Source of the DNA: Spirochaetales bacterium
GTDB lineage: Bacteria; Spirochaetota; Spirochaetia; Treponematales; UBA12059
Assembly (NCBI GenBank): GCA_016928955.1
Contig: JAFGJV010000039.1
Coordinates: 57,329-121,328 of the forward strand
Reading direction: 5' to 3'
Length of the DNA stretch: 64,000 nt
Part shown: positions 51,775-60,165 of the stretch, in pieces
Layout: every line of letters begins with the position of its first letter
Numbering within the stretch: the stretch's first letter is position 1
Position numbers and translations under genes: made by a program
The notes under the pieces: generated by a model
What the model saw: the letters and a program-made list of their open reading frames with translations, nothing else
What the model was told of the DNA's origin: nothing
Database searches by the model: none

Positions 51775-52917
51775 CTATACCTTGAAGCCCTGCACCAGGG
51801 CTTTGGCCAGCTTGGACTTGATCAGCTGGTTCTCTTTCCTGAGCTGGCCTATCTCGTACTGCTGGATGCGCACGGTTTCTATCAGGTCGCCGGTGGTCAG
51901 GGCGCCGCTCTGCAGCAGTTCCTCCACCGAGTCCAGCTTGGACTCAAAATCCATCTCGGCCTCGGACGCCGCGGCCGCGTAGCTGTCGTCCAGGTACTCA
52001 GGGTCCAGGAAATCGTCGTCGTCGCTCTCCGTGGATACCAGCTTGTCCGCCACGCGGTATATGGCCTGGGACAGGACCGACTTGGGCTTGTAGCGTATGA
52101 TGGGTATGCGGCTGGACAGGGCTATGTCCTGGAGCTCGTCCCGGTACAGCACGCCCAGGTGCTCAAGGTCTATGCCCAGGTATTCACGGCACGAGCGCCT
52201 GATTTTCTGGGCCTTGTCCGCGTCCTTTGGATCCTCAAGCATGTTCATGACCAGCCGCGGCCGGAACCGTGAGCACCGGAGGTCAAAGGCCGCTCGGCTG
52301 ACCGGGTCGGCCTCCGCCACCCTGCCCAGGATTTCAGGCACGTAGGCGCGCTGCAGGGAGCCGCCGTCCTTCCGCAAGCCGTCCAGGATGGCCCGTGCCC
52401 GCGTCCGAGGCTTGAAGCTGTCCCACATCAGCCTGAACACGGCGTTTTTGAGAAAGAGGTAGGCGTTCAGCGTGGCCGTCAGCGTGGGAGCCGTTACCAC
52501 GATGCCGCGGCCGGAGAGCAGGAAAAAGTCCAGGATATTGGAGCCGGAGCCGGCGCCCAGGTCCAGGACCAGGTACTCGGCGTCCAGGGACAGGAGCCGG
52601 CGGGCCAGCATGGCCTTCTGCTTTGCGTTCAGGTTGGCCAGGCCGGGAATTTCCGCGTCCCCGGCGATGAAACGGAGGTGTGAATAGTCGGTGTGATGGA
52701 CCAGGTCCTCGAATTCGATCTTGGCGCCGGACAAAAAGGTGCCCACACCGTTTTTTGGCGACGACACGCCCAGGGCCAGGTGCAGGTTTGACGCGCCCAG
52801 GTCCAGGTCGGCCAGCACCACGTCCTTGCCCGCCTGGGCAAGGGCGATGGACACATTGGCGGCAAGCAGGGATTTGCCCACGCCGCCCTTGCCGCTGGCT
52901 ATCGGGATGACATGCAT
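51775..52917 (-). CDS. MinD/ParA-superfamily ATPase
   Basis: A 380-aa protein with Walker A IASGKGGVGKSLLAANVSIA (residues 7-26), A-prime motif VLADLDLGASNLHLALG and a Walker B region YLVLDLGAGSGSNILDFFLL. It resembles FlhG/MinD-type ATPases that position polar structures, but has no C-terminal membrane-targeting helix; instead it ends with an acidic loop (SDDDDFLDPEYLDDSY) and a coiled coil. Its stop lies 9 bp before fapA, and its start overlaps the stop of the membrane protein gene by one base. The three genes form an operon. Confidence 0.85.
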   Translation of the reverse strand: MHVIPIASGKGGVGKSLLAANVSIALAQAGKDVVLADLDLGASNLHLALGVSSPKNGVGTFLSGAKIEFEDLVHHTDYSHLRFIAGDAEIPGLANLNAKQKAMLARRLLSLDAEYLVLDLGAGSGSNILDFFLLSGRGIVVTAPTLTATLNAYLFLKNAVFRLMWDSFKPRTRARAILDGLRKDGGSLQRAYVPEILGRVAEADPVSRAAFDLRCSRFRPRLVMNMLEDPKDADKAQKIRRSCREYLGIDLEHLGVLYRDELQDIALSSRIPIIRYKPKSVLSQAIYRVADKLVSTESDDDDFLDPEYLDDSYAAAASEAEMDFESKLDSVEELLQSGALTTGDLIETVRIQQYEIGQLRKENQLIKSKLAKALVQGFKV

Positions 52918-53351
52918 CAGTCGGACTCCACGGTTTCTATGGATGCTTGGTGGGGAGCGTCCGCCCGAGCCCTTTCGTCGTCCTTGACCAGAAAGAACAG
53001 CATCAGGGCCGATGCCGCGTCCCAGGCCAGAACCGCGCCCAGAGCCAGGAGGCCGGCTGCGGGCATGGACTGAGCCTGGCCGGACACAAGCACCAGACCG
53101 GCAACCACCAGCCCCGCGAACACGCTGACTGCCTTGCCCACCAGCACCAAGGGTCGGTACGCCGAATAACGCTCGTGGTCATAACCCAGGAAAAAGAAAG
53201 CCAGCACGAACATCAGGTTGGGCGCGGCCAGAAGCCGCACGACGGATGGCCTGTCCGCCAGGGCCAAAAGCAGGGAGGCCCCGTAGGTCAGGATGAAATA
53301 CCGCCCCAGTTCCAGGGCGGCGCAGATGTAGCACAATATCGCGCGCTTCAT
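52917..53351 (-). CDS. Small four-helix membrane protein
   Basis: A 144-aa membrane protein with helices at about 10-30, 42-57, 67-92 and 98-120, followed by a charged cytoplasmic tail (KDDERARADAPHQASIETVE). Start MKRAILCYICAALELGRYF. First gene of the operon with the MinD-like ATPase and fapA, possibly their membrane anchor; that is inference. TACACT lies 11 nt before the ATG and could be the -10. Family not recognised. Confidence 0.7.
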   Translation of the reverse strand: MKRAILCYICAALELGRYFILTYGASLLLALADRPSVVRLLAAPNLMFVLAFFFLGYDHERYSAYRPLVLVGKAVSVFAGLVVAGLVLVSGQAQSMPAAGLLALGAVLAWDAASALMLFFLVKDDERARADAPHQASIETVESD

Positions 53352-53412
53352 AGTGTAGGGTCAGTGTACTCGCTCGCTTCCGGCGGCGTCAAGGAACGCC
53401 CGGCTGGCTCGA

Positions 53413-53441
53413 TTGACAGAAATCGGGAAAAAGCGGGATAG
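53413..53441 (+). promoter_or_regulatory. Promoter of the S41 protease gene
   Basis: TTGACA, 18 bp, GATAGT. The ATG at 53452 lies 10 nt beyond the -10 and lacks a ribosome site. Confidence 0.5.
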
Positions 53442-53451
53442 TATTTGGATT

Positions 53452-54918
53452 ATGGAAGCTAACCGCACCAAACGCGCCCGGTTGACCTGGAGCGTGGCCG
53501 CAGTCGCGGCCGTCCTCTGCTCGGCCCTTACCTTCAGCGCTCCGGCAGCCTATGCCCAGGGCATGTCCCAGGATGACACCCAGCGCTACTTCTCCTGGTT
53601 CCAAAGCGCCTTCAATTTCATACTCCAGAACTACGTGGACGAGGTGGACCCCAAGGTCCTGTACGAAGGCGCCATGCAGGGCATGTTCGACTCCCTGGGC
53701 GACCCGTACTCGTCCTTCCTGACGGAAGCCATGGTCAGCGACCTGAACGACACGACCATGGGCCAGTTCGGCGGCGTAGGCCTGTACATATCCAAACCCC
53801 TGCCCGACGCCAAGCGCCCCGACCTCAGGCTGTACGTCGAGATCGTGTCGCCCATAGAGGACACCCCTGGCTGGCGGGCGGGCATCATGCCCGGCGACTA
53901 CATCACCCACATAAACGGCGAGCCCACCGAGCCCCTGACCATGGACGACGTCCTTGCCAAACTCAGGGGCGAGCCGGGCACCGAGGTGACCATCACCATA
54001 CTGCGGGGGGAATCGCTCAGCTTTGACGAGACCCTTACCCGGGCCATGATCGAGGTTCCCACCGTCAAGCGCGCCATGCTTCCCGGCGGCGCCGGCTACC
54101 TGCGCATCATCGAATTCACGCCGCAGACGGTCATACGGGTGCGGGAAGCCCTGGATTACTTCAAGGCCAACGGCTACACCGGCCTGGTGGTGGACCTCCG
54201 CAACAATCCCGGCGGCCTCCTCCAGTCCGTGGTGCAGGTAGCCGACCTGTTCCTGGACAAGGGCGTCATCGTGTCCACCAAGTCCCGAAACAAATACGAA
54301 AACGCCGTGTATTCCGCCAAGCCTGACCTTTTGGTGCCGGTAGCCACGCCCGTGGTCGTCCTCATCAACAAGGGTTCGGCCAGCGCGTCGGAAATCCTGG
54401 CGGGCGCCCTCAAGGACAACAAGCGCGCCTACCTGGTGGGCGAGACCAGCTACGGCAAGGGTTCGGTTCAGCAGGTCCTGGAGCTTGGCTCCACGGGCTT
54501 CAAGCTGACCATGTCCCGCTACTACACGCCGAGCGACGCCAACATAGACAAGGTGGGCATAGCCCCGGACCTTGAGGTCAGGGAGCCCGAGCTGACCCCG
54601 GAAGAGGAAGCGTCGCTCACCGAGCTCCTGGAGAAGGACACCTTTGCCACCTTTGCCAAGACCAATCCCTCGGCCACGCCCACCCAGATAGACGCCTTTG
54701 TCCAGGGACTGCGCCGCTCCGGCTCGCCGGTCAGCGAGCGCGTGCTCAAGAAACTGGTGCGAAACCAGCTGGAGCGCACGTCCATAGCCCCGCCCTTCGA
54801 CCTGGACTACGACCTTCAGCTGAAGGCGGCCATGGACGTGCTGGCCAGCGGGCAGTACCTGACCCTCCTGGCCAGCGCCCTGTCCGTACATGACGTCCAG
54901 TCCACGCCGGGCAACTGA
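53452..54918 (+). CDS. C-terminal processing peptidase (S41 family, CtpA-type)
   Basis: A 488-aa exported protease. Signal peptide up to about residue 32 (LTFSAPAAYAQG). Helical N-terminal region (YFSWFQSAFNFILQNYVDEV), PDZ domain at about 105-190 (GFGGVGLYIS-like GQFGGVGLYIS; DYITHINGEPTEPLT), then the protease domain with LRNNPGGLLQSVVQVADLFL, the catalytic Ser within GSASASE (308-314) and the Lys in GETSYGKGSVQQ (about 336). It trims C-termini of periplasmic proteins. Start taken at ATG 53452; a longer reading from TTG 53413 would run through the -35 element. rsmE starts 6 bp after its stop. Confidence 0.94.
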   Translation: MEANRTKRARLTWSVAAVAAVLCSALTFSAPAAYAQGMSQDDTQRYFSWFQSAFNFILQNYVDEVDPKVLYEGAMQGMFDSLGDPYSSFLTEAMVSDLNDTTMGQFGGVGLYISKPLPDAKRPDLRLYVEIVSPIEDTPGWRAGIMPGDYITHINGEPTEPLTMDDVLAKLRGEPGTEVTITILRGESLSFDETLTRAMIEVPTVKRAMLPGGAGYLRIIEFTPQTVIRVREALDYFKANGYTGLVVDLRNNPGGLLQSVVQVADLFLDKGVIVSTKSRNKYENAVYSAKPDLLVPVATPVVVLINKGSASASEILAGALKDNKRAYLVGETSYGKGSVQQVLELGSTGFKLTMSRYYTPSDANIDKVGIAPDLEVREPELTPEEEASLTELLEKDTFATFAKTNPSATPTQIDAFVQGLRRSGSPVSERVLKKLVRNQLERTSIAPPFDLDYDLQLKAAMDVLASGQYLTLLASALSVHDVQSTPGN

Positions 54919-54924
54919 GCGACC

Positions 54925-55767
54925 GTGAGGCAATTCATCCTGCCGCCGTCCTGGGACGCTTCCCGGGACGGCGTTCTTGTCCTGACCGGCAAAGACGCGC
55001 GCCGCCTGGCCGTGGTACTCAGAGCGCAGCCGGGCGACACGTTTCCTGGCCTGGCGCCCTCGGGCACGCGTTGCCAGTGCGAGGTGCTGGCAGCCAGGGC
55101 CGAGCGCGTTGAGCTCCGCGTGCGTCCAGAAACGGGAAGACAAGGCGCCACGGACATGCCCCCGCCGGACATCCGCTCGGGCAGGGCCGTTGAGAAAGCT
55201 CAACCGGCCAACGCGGAACCAGCCCCGCTTCCACGTATCGTGCTGGCGGCGGGCATACTCAAAGGCTCCAAGCTGGACGACGTGGTGCGGGCCGCCACGG
55301 AAGCGGGCGCCGCCGCCTTTGTGCCGCTGGCCACCGAGCGCTCCGTTCCCCGGGGAGAATTCCAGGGCAGGCTCGCCCGCCTGCGGCGGGTTCGCGACGA
55401 GGCCCTGGGGCAGTCAGGGTCCAGCGTTGGCACGGACATATCCGACGCCCTGCCGCTGGCCGACTTTCTGGCGGCCTATCCCGCGGGCGGCACGCGGCTT
55501 GGCGTTGTCTTCCACGAGACGCCCCTTGCGAAAGGGTCGCTTCACGGCTATTGTACCGGAGACGTAGAGGAGATCGTGGCGTGCGTGGGACCCGAAGGCG
55601 GCTTTTCCGCCGGCGAGCTGGACCTGCTTGCCGCGGGCGGTTACAGGCCGGCGTGGCTCGGACCCTCCGTGCTACGCGCCCAGACGGCGGCCGTGTTCGC
55701 ACTCGCGTCGATCCGCATCCTGTGCCTGGAGCGTGCCTCATGGCGGTTGACAAAATCAGGCGAATAA
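54925..55767 (+). CDS. rsmE: 16S rRNA m3U1498 methyltransferase RsmE
   Basis: A 280-aa SPOUT-class enzyme that methylates U1498 of 16S rRNA. It begins with the PUA-like domain (MRQFILPPSWDASRDGVLVL, LTGKDARRLAVVLRAQPGD) and continues to the knotted domain with CVGPEGGFSAGELDLLAAGG and WLGPSVLRAQTAAVFALASI. An insert of about 30 residues rich in Ala, Pro and Glu (about 65-105) makes it longer than the usual 240-250 aa. GTG start. It overlaps the next gene by 28 bp. Confidence 0.93.
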   Translation: MRQFILPPSWDASRDGVLVLTGKDARRLAVVLRAQPGDTFPGLAPSGTRCQCEVLAARAERVELRVRPETGRQGATDMPPPDIRSGRAVEKAQPANAEPAPLPRIVLAAGILKGSKLDDVVRAATEAGAAAFVPLATERSVPRGEFQGRLARLRRVRDEALGQSGSSVGTDISDALPLADFLAAYPAGGTRLGVVFHETPLAKGSLHGYCTGDVEEIVACVGPEGGFSAGELDLLAAGGYRPAWLGPSVLRAQTAAVFALASIRILCLERASWRLTKSGE

Positions 55768-56486
55768 GCGTGCTCAAGGTGCCCGTTGACATCGTGGCGC
55801 CGGAGGACCTGGAAAGCGCCATCCGCAGTCTCTATGCCGACGGCAAGAACCACCAGATCGTGCTCCTGTCCATGGCCGACCTCATGAGGGCCAGGCGCTC
55901 TGGCGAGTTCCGGACCATGGTGACCGGGGCATCGCTGGTGGTACCCATATCCCTGTCCATAGTCAAAGCGGCCCGCATGACCAAGCGCGCCGAGCCGGTG
56001 CGGTACGAGCCGTTTGACTTCATCATCCAGCTCCTGGGCATCCTGGACCGCTTTGGCAAGTCCGTGTACCTGTTCGGCGCGTCACCCCGCAGCCTCATCA
56101 AGGCAGAGAAGAACATCAAGGCCACCTTCCGCGACCTCAGGGTTGTCGGCCGCCATTCGCGCAGGATACCCAAAGGCTTCCTGCCCAAAATAGTGGAAGC
56201 CATACGCAAGTCCACGCCCACCCTCTTGATGGTGGGCAACGGCGTGCCCGGCGGGGAAAAGTGGATACCCCGCAACCTGCGGAATTTTTCCTCGGGGCTG
56301 TACCTCTGGTGCTCGGACGTTTTGGACGTGTTTGCCGAGCGCCGCAAACGGCCAGCGCCCGGTTCCTTTGCGCACGGTCTGGAATGGGCCCATTACCTCC
56401 CCCGCCATCCCTGGCGGTTCTTCCGCTTCCTGACACTGTTCCGGATGAAAATCCTGGCGCTGTGGTACAGGATCAGGGGGCATTGA
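55740..56486 (+). CDS. Divergent WecG/TagA-family glycosyltransferase-like protein
   Basis: A 248-aa protein with the overall WecG/TagA/CpsF layout: VLKVPVDIVAPEDLESAIRS, VVLLSMADLMRARRSGEFRT-type segment, VYLFGASPRSLIKAEKNIKA, LLMVGNGVPGGEKWIPRNLR, and the C-terminal GLEWAHYLPRHPWRFFRFL. The DG motif with the putative catalytic Asp is replaced (VVPISLSIV), and PKQE is PGGE, so transferase activity is uncertain. The 28-bp overlap with rsmE implies coupled translation. Its own terminator was not seen; 213 bp without a clear gene follow. Confidence 0.72.
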   Translation: MAVDKIRRISVLKVPVDIVAPEDLESAIRSLYADGKNHQIVLLSMADLMRARRSGEFRTMVTGASLVVPISLSIVKAARMTKRAEPVRYEPFDFIIQLLGILDRFGKSVYLFGASPRSLIKAEKNIKATFRDLRVVGRHSRRIPKGFLPKIVEAIRKSTPTLLMVGNGVPGGEKWIPRNLRNFSSGLYLWCSDVLDVFAERRKRPAPGSFAHGLEWAHYLPRHPWRFFRFLTLFRMKILALWYRIRGH

Positions 56487-56699
56487 GAAGCTGACGCTTT
56501 CCTGCATACCGGATACGAGTCCTTCATACCGAAACGTTACAAGCGCGCAGTCTGCATCAACCTTGCCTCAGTCAACGCGGGAGCGCCCGCGGGCGCGGAG
56601 GACTGCGGCGCGTTCATCGCGCATTGGATAGGCGTGGGAGTGGCGTCCGCGGCTCTGTATGGCCACCGGACAAGGCTCCCCGTATGTATAGGAGGATAT
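56487..56699. other. Non-coding interval before the 56700 gene
   Basis: No gene is apparent. GTATGTATAGGAGGATAT at its end carries the strong ribosome site of the next gene. A GC-rich inverted repeat (GAGCGCCCGCGGGCGC) lies near 56580-56597. Confidence 0.4.
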
Positions 56700-57887
56700 A
56701 TGAATAGCTTCCGCGCGACGCGGGGCCGCCTAGCCCTGTGCGTCGCCCTTGCCTGCGCATGCGGTGCCGCTGCCCAGGGTACGAGCAACGACGATATCCT
56801 GGCGATCAGCTGGGAACAGGCCGACACGGTAGCCCAGCAGTACGATGTTGCCCGTGCCCTGGCCGACTCCAGCAGCCAGGGCAGCGCCCGCCTGGCGGCC
56901 ACGGCCCTGGAGCAGGTGCTGGCCAGCCGGCCGGAAATCCGCAAGGGTCAGGATACGGCGCTGTACGAAAGCCTCAGCCGTGCCCTGATAGGAGTGATAG
57001 AGCGCTGGAACTACCGCGAGGCGGCCCACCTGCTGTGGACGGTGGTGGAGGACAGCGCGGATCCCCTGAGCAGGGCAGACGCCCTCATGGCCCTTGGCTC
57101 CCTGGCTGCCGCGGAGTACACAACCCGCATAGCGGCCATTCTGTCCGCCCTCAACGGAGGACCCACCACCGATCCCCGGGGCGCGGAACAGGTGGCCTTT
57201 GGGGCGGTGGTGGCACTGGAGCGTCTGCGGGCCCCGGAAGGGTTCCCTGCGGTGTTCTACGCCAGCGCAGGCTGGTACGGCGCGCGCGTCAGGACGCGGG
57301 CGGAAGGCGCTCTCTCAGCCATACTTCCCGATCCCACGGAGGCAATACTGTCCATACTGGATGCGGACAATCCATCCAGCATGCGCAAAGCCCTGGCCCA
57401 CGGGCTGGGATCCAAAGCGGCGGACGACGGCAAGCGACGCGTGGCGCTGAAAACCCTGGAGCGGGGCACCACCCTGGGACCGGGCACGACCAAGGCGGAC
57501 AGAAAAGAGCTGTCCGCCCTCCGCATGGAAGCCATGGCAGCCCTCAAGCGCCTGCCTGCGTCCGGCGACGGCAGGGCGAACCTGGCCGCGGAGAGCTACC
57601 GCATAGGCACCCACGACGAGAAGCTCGAGGCCCTGTCGCTCCTGGGCAAGGATCCTTCCGCCGAAGCGGCCCAGGCCTTGTCGGACATCATCCTGCGCCT
57701 GGACGAAGACCAGCGCGCCGGCGTGGGTAACGCCGACAGGACCACCCTGGCCAAGGCAGCCATGGAAGCCGCTGCCGAGAACCGACAGCGCTCCCTGGTC
57801 ACGGCGGTGCTGGCCGTGCGCAACAACCAGGGCTGGTCGGATTCCGTAATCGCGCTGGCCAAAGCGGCGCTTGAGGCTTTACAATAG
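56700..57887 (+). CDS. Exported helical-repeat (HEAT-like) protein
   Basis: A 395-aa protein with signal peptide (MNSFRATRGRLALCVALACACGAAAQG). The mature part is built of paired helices of about 35-40 residues with Ala/Leu spacing typical of HEAT repeats, for example DALMALGSLAAAEYTTRIAA, VRTRAEGALSAILPDP, ALRMEAMAALKRLPASG and KLEALSLLGKDPSAEAAQAL. Probably a periplasmic scaffold; no enzyme motif. AGGAGG ribosome site at ideal distance. M24 peptidase gene follows 59 bp downstream. Confidence 0.75.
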   Translation: MNSFRATRGRLALCVALACACGAAAQGTSNDDILAISWEQADTVAQQYDVARALADSSSQGSARLAATALEQVLASRPEIRKGQDTALYESLSRALIGVIERWNYREAAHLLWTVVEDSADPLSRADALMALGSLAAAEYTTRIAAILSALNGGPTTDPRGAEQVAFGAVVALERLRAPEGFPAVFYASAGWYGARVRTRAEGALSAILPDPTEAILSILDADNPSSMRKALAHGLGSKAADDGKRRVALKTLERGTTLGPGTTKADRKELSALRMEAMAALKRLPASGDGRANLAAESYRIGTHDEKLEALSLLGKDPSAEAAQALSDIILRLDEDQRAGVGNADRTTLAKAAMEAAAENRQRSLVTAVLAVRNNQGWSDSVIALAKAALEALQ

Positions 57888-57946
57888 GTCGCCGCGTCCC
57901 GGCGCTGGTAACCCGGCCGGGATCTCCGGACAAACAAGGAGGCATC

Positions 57947-59065
57947 ATGAACGCATTCCAGGAGCGCCGGAAGCGCCTGGCTGACACCTTGGCCCCCGCC
58001 GGCCTGGCCATGGCCGTGTTCGAGGACACGGAAGGCAGGCGGGATCCTTCCATCCGCTACTTCACCGGCCAGCCCTCGGACGCGCTGCTGTTCATCGCGG
58101 CCAACGGAAAATCCATCCTGGTGGCCTGGGACGTGAACATGGCGGCTGCCATGGCGAGCGTCGACAAGATAGAGGCGTATACCGACTTTGGCCGCAGCCC
58201 GTACAAGGCCGTGTCAGGCGCCCTCAAGGCCCTGGGCACACCCACCGGGTCCAAAGTGGACCTTCCCGCCGCCACGCCGTATCCCATGTATCTCAGGTAC
58301 GTTGAGGAAAACCCGGACTACGACTTTATCTGCTCCGAGGACGGCACGTCCAAGACGGCCGCGGACATGCGCGCGGTCAAGGACGCCGACGAACTGGCCA
58401 TCTACCGGACCGTGTCGGAAATCACCGACCGGGTCATGGACGCCGTCGAGATGGGCGTAAAGAAGGGCGAACTCAGGACCGAAGCCGACGTGGCCCTCTT
58501 CATAGAACGGGCCCTGCGCGAGCGGGACTGCGAGTCGACCGGCTTTGACACCATAGCCGCCGGTCCGTCCCGGAGTTTTGGCATACACGCCTTCCCGAGC
58601 TACACGGCCGCCCCCTTTGCCGCAGAAGGGCTGTCCATCCTGGACTTTGGCCTCAAATACAAAGGCTACACATCGGACGTCACCATGACCTTTGTGCGCG
58701 GCTCGCTTACCGGCAAACGGGAGGAGATGGTCGCCCTGGTGGAACGCGCATACAAGGAAGCCGTGGCCATGTGCGCTCCCGGGGTAAAAAGCCGCGACGT
58801 GGCGCTCCGGGTGGACGCTATCTTCTCGGAGAAGGGCTACGCGATGCCCCACGGCCTGGGTCACGGCGTTGGCTTGGAAGCCCACGAGATGCCCGCCGTC
58901 CGCAGCCGGGAGGACAACACATGGGTGCTCGCTCCCGGCCACATCATCACCATAGAGCCCGGCCTGTACGATCCCGAAGCCGGCGGAGTACGCCTGGAAA
59001 ACGACGTGCTGATCACGGACAAGGGCCACGAGGTGCTGACCCACTCACGAATCGTCTACCTGTAA
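57947..59065 (+). CDS. M24-family metallopeptidase (Xaa-Pro peptidase type)
   Basis: A 372-aa pita-bread-fold protein with an N-terminal creatinase-like domain (1-135) and the metallopeptidase domain. All five metal ligands can be seen: Asp in LDFGLKYKGYTSDVTMTFVR (two Asp), His in HGLGHGVGLEAHE, Glu in HIITIEPGLYDPE and Glu in RLENDVLITDKG. Aminopeptidase P or prolidase activity cannot be separated by sequence. AGGAGG ribosome site, cytoplasmic. Followed by a strong terminator. Confidence 0.93.
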   Translation: MNAFQERRKRLADTLAPAGLAMAVFEDTEGRRDPSIRYFTGQPSDALLFIAANGKSILVAWDVNMAAAMASVDKIEAYTDFGRSPYKAVSGALKALGTPTGSKVDLPAATPYPMYLRYVEENPDYDFICSEDGTSKTAADMRAVKDADELAIYRTVSEITDRVMDAVEMGVKKGELRTEADVALFIERALRERDCESTGFDTIAAGPSRSFGIHAFPSYTAAPFAAEGLSILDFGLKYKGYTSDVTMTFVRGSLTGKREEMVALVERAYKEAVAMCAPGVKSRDVALRVDAIFSEKGYAMPHGLGHGVGLEAHEMPAVRSREDNTWVLAPGHIITIEPGLYDPEAGGVRLENDVLITDKGHEVLTHSRIVYL

Positions 59066-59084
59066 ATCGCGGGCACCCCGGCAC

Positions 59085-59130
59085 AAAAAAATTAGGCCGG
59101 CGCGTCTTTTTTGACGCGCCGGCCTTGTTT
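59085..59130. terminator. Bidirectional terminator between the M24 gene and pyrC
   Basis: A 13-bp stem (AGGCCGGCGCGTC and its complement, 59094-59106 and 59113-59125) with a T-rich loop. Left flank AAAAAAATT serves pyrC on the minus strand; right flank TGTTT serves the plus-strand gene. Confidence 0.9.
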
Positions 59131-59151
59131 CATCCGGGATCATCGGGTAGT

Positions 59152-60165
59152 TCAGGGCACGCGCCCTGCCCGCCACGCCAGCACCCTGCCCGCGGCAAGA
59201 GGCTCCACGCCGTCTAGCTCCGCAGGCACGGTCCACGCTTCCTCCCACAGGCGGAGTTTCCCGCTATTGGCCGCCAGGCCGTAGAACCGCGCGCCGTTCA
59301 CGGCACAGAACGCTTCCAGGGCACCAAGGGCTCCGGCCTGGTCGAACAGGCCGGCCAGCAGGGGCATGGCCACGGGCGACGAATAGCAGCCGGCCGCGCC
59401 GGAGCGCTTGGCCTCCGGAGGGTGCGGCGCTGAGTCGCTGCCAAAGAAAAATTTCGGGCTGCCTGAAATAGCCGCTTCAACGAGCGCCGTTCTGTCTCGC
59501 TCCGCCTTGAGCACCGGTTTGCAGAAAAAACCGGGCTGCAGCCGCTCGCCCAGGATATCGTCCAGGGTAAAGGCCAGGTGGTGAGCCGTTATGGTGGCGC
59601 CCACCCTGGCTGGCCAGCTCCGGACGGCGTCCACGGCCGCGGCTGTGGATAGATGCTCCATGACCACCTTGAGCCCGGGATACGAGTTCACGATGCGGTC
59701 TAGGACGGGCAGGAAGGCTTCCTCGCGCTCCAGGACCGGGGCCCCGGGATCCTCGGCATGCACGGATAGCACGACGCCGGCGGCTTCCATGGCCGCCAGC
59801 TCGCCCTGCACGCTGTCCGGATCAGGCACCCCGTCCGCCGCGTTGGTCGTGGATCCGGCCGGGTAGTACTTTCCGGCAACGGCGCCGGCCAGCGCGCAAG
59901 CCCGGACAGCCTCCGCGCCCATGCCCGGTACCAGCTTGAAGGTAGGCAACATGCGCGTGCCCGAACCGGAAGCGGCCAGGTGGGCTTCAGCGGAGCGCCG
60001 GTAGTCATCCATGGCCCGGGCTGAGGACAGAGGGGGCACCACGTTGGGCATGACAAGCACGCGCCCGAAGTGTTCCGCGGAGCGCCTGGAGTACGCGGCG
60101 AGGGCCGGGCCCTGGCGCAGGTGGACATGAAAATCGTCAGGCAGGGTAATGAGCAGTTCACGCAT
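59152..60165 (-). CDS. pyrC: Dihydroorotase
   Basis: A 337-aa class II (dimeric, PyrC-type) dihydroorotase of pyrimidine synthesis. Metal ligands His-x-His in DDFHVHLRQGP, the Lys to be carboxylated in GKYYPAGSTTNAADGV, His in SVHAEDPG and VVMEHLSTAAAV, and the Asp in FFFGSDSAPHPPEAK. Full length. It starts at ATG 60165 and overlaps the upstream phosphatase gene by 8 bp, so a metabolic enzyme is cotranscribed with a signalling protein. Confidence 0.96.
   Translation of the reverse strand: MRELLITLPDDFHVHLRQGPALAAYSRRSAEHFGRVLVMPNVVPPLSSARAMDDYRRSAEAHLAASGSGTRMLPTFKLVPGMGAEAVRACALAGAVAGKYYPAGSTTNAADGVPDPDSVQGELAAMEAAGVVLSVHAEDPGAPVLEREEAFLPVLDRIVNSYPGLKVVMEHLSTAAAVDAVRSWPARVGATITAHHLAFTLDDILGERLQPGFFCKPVLKAERDRTALVEAAISGSPKFFFGSDSAPHPPEAKRSGAAGCYSSPVAMPLLAGLFDQAGALGALEAFCAVNGARFYGLAANSGKLRLWEEAWTVPAELDGVEPLAAGRVLAWRAGRVP

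Noticed and set aside
53413..53451. TTG start 13 codons upstream for the S41 protease
   Set aside because: The frame would begin in the -35 element TTGACA and lengthen the signal peptide with a charged segment. ATG 53452 gives a normal signal peptide.
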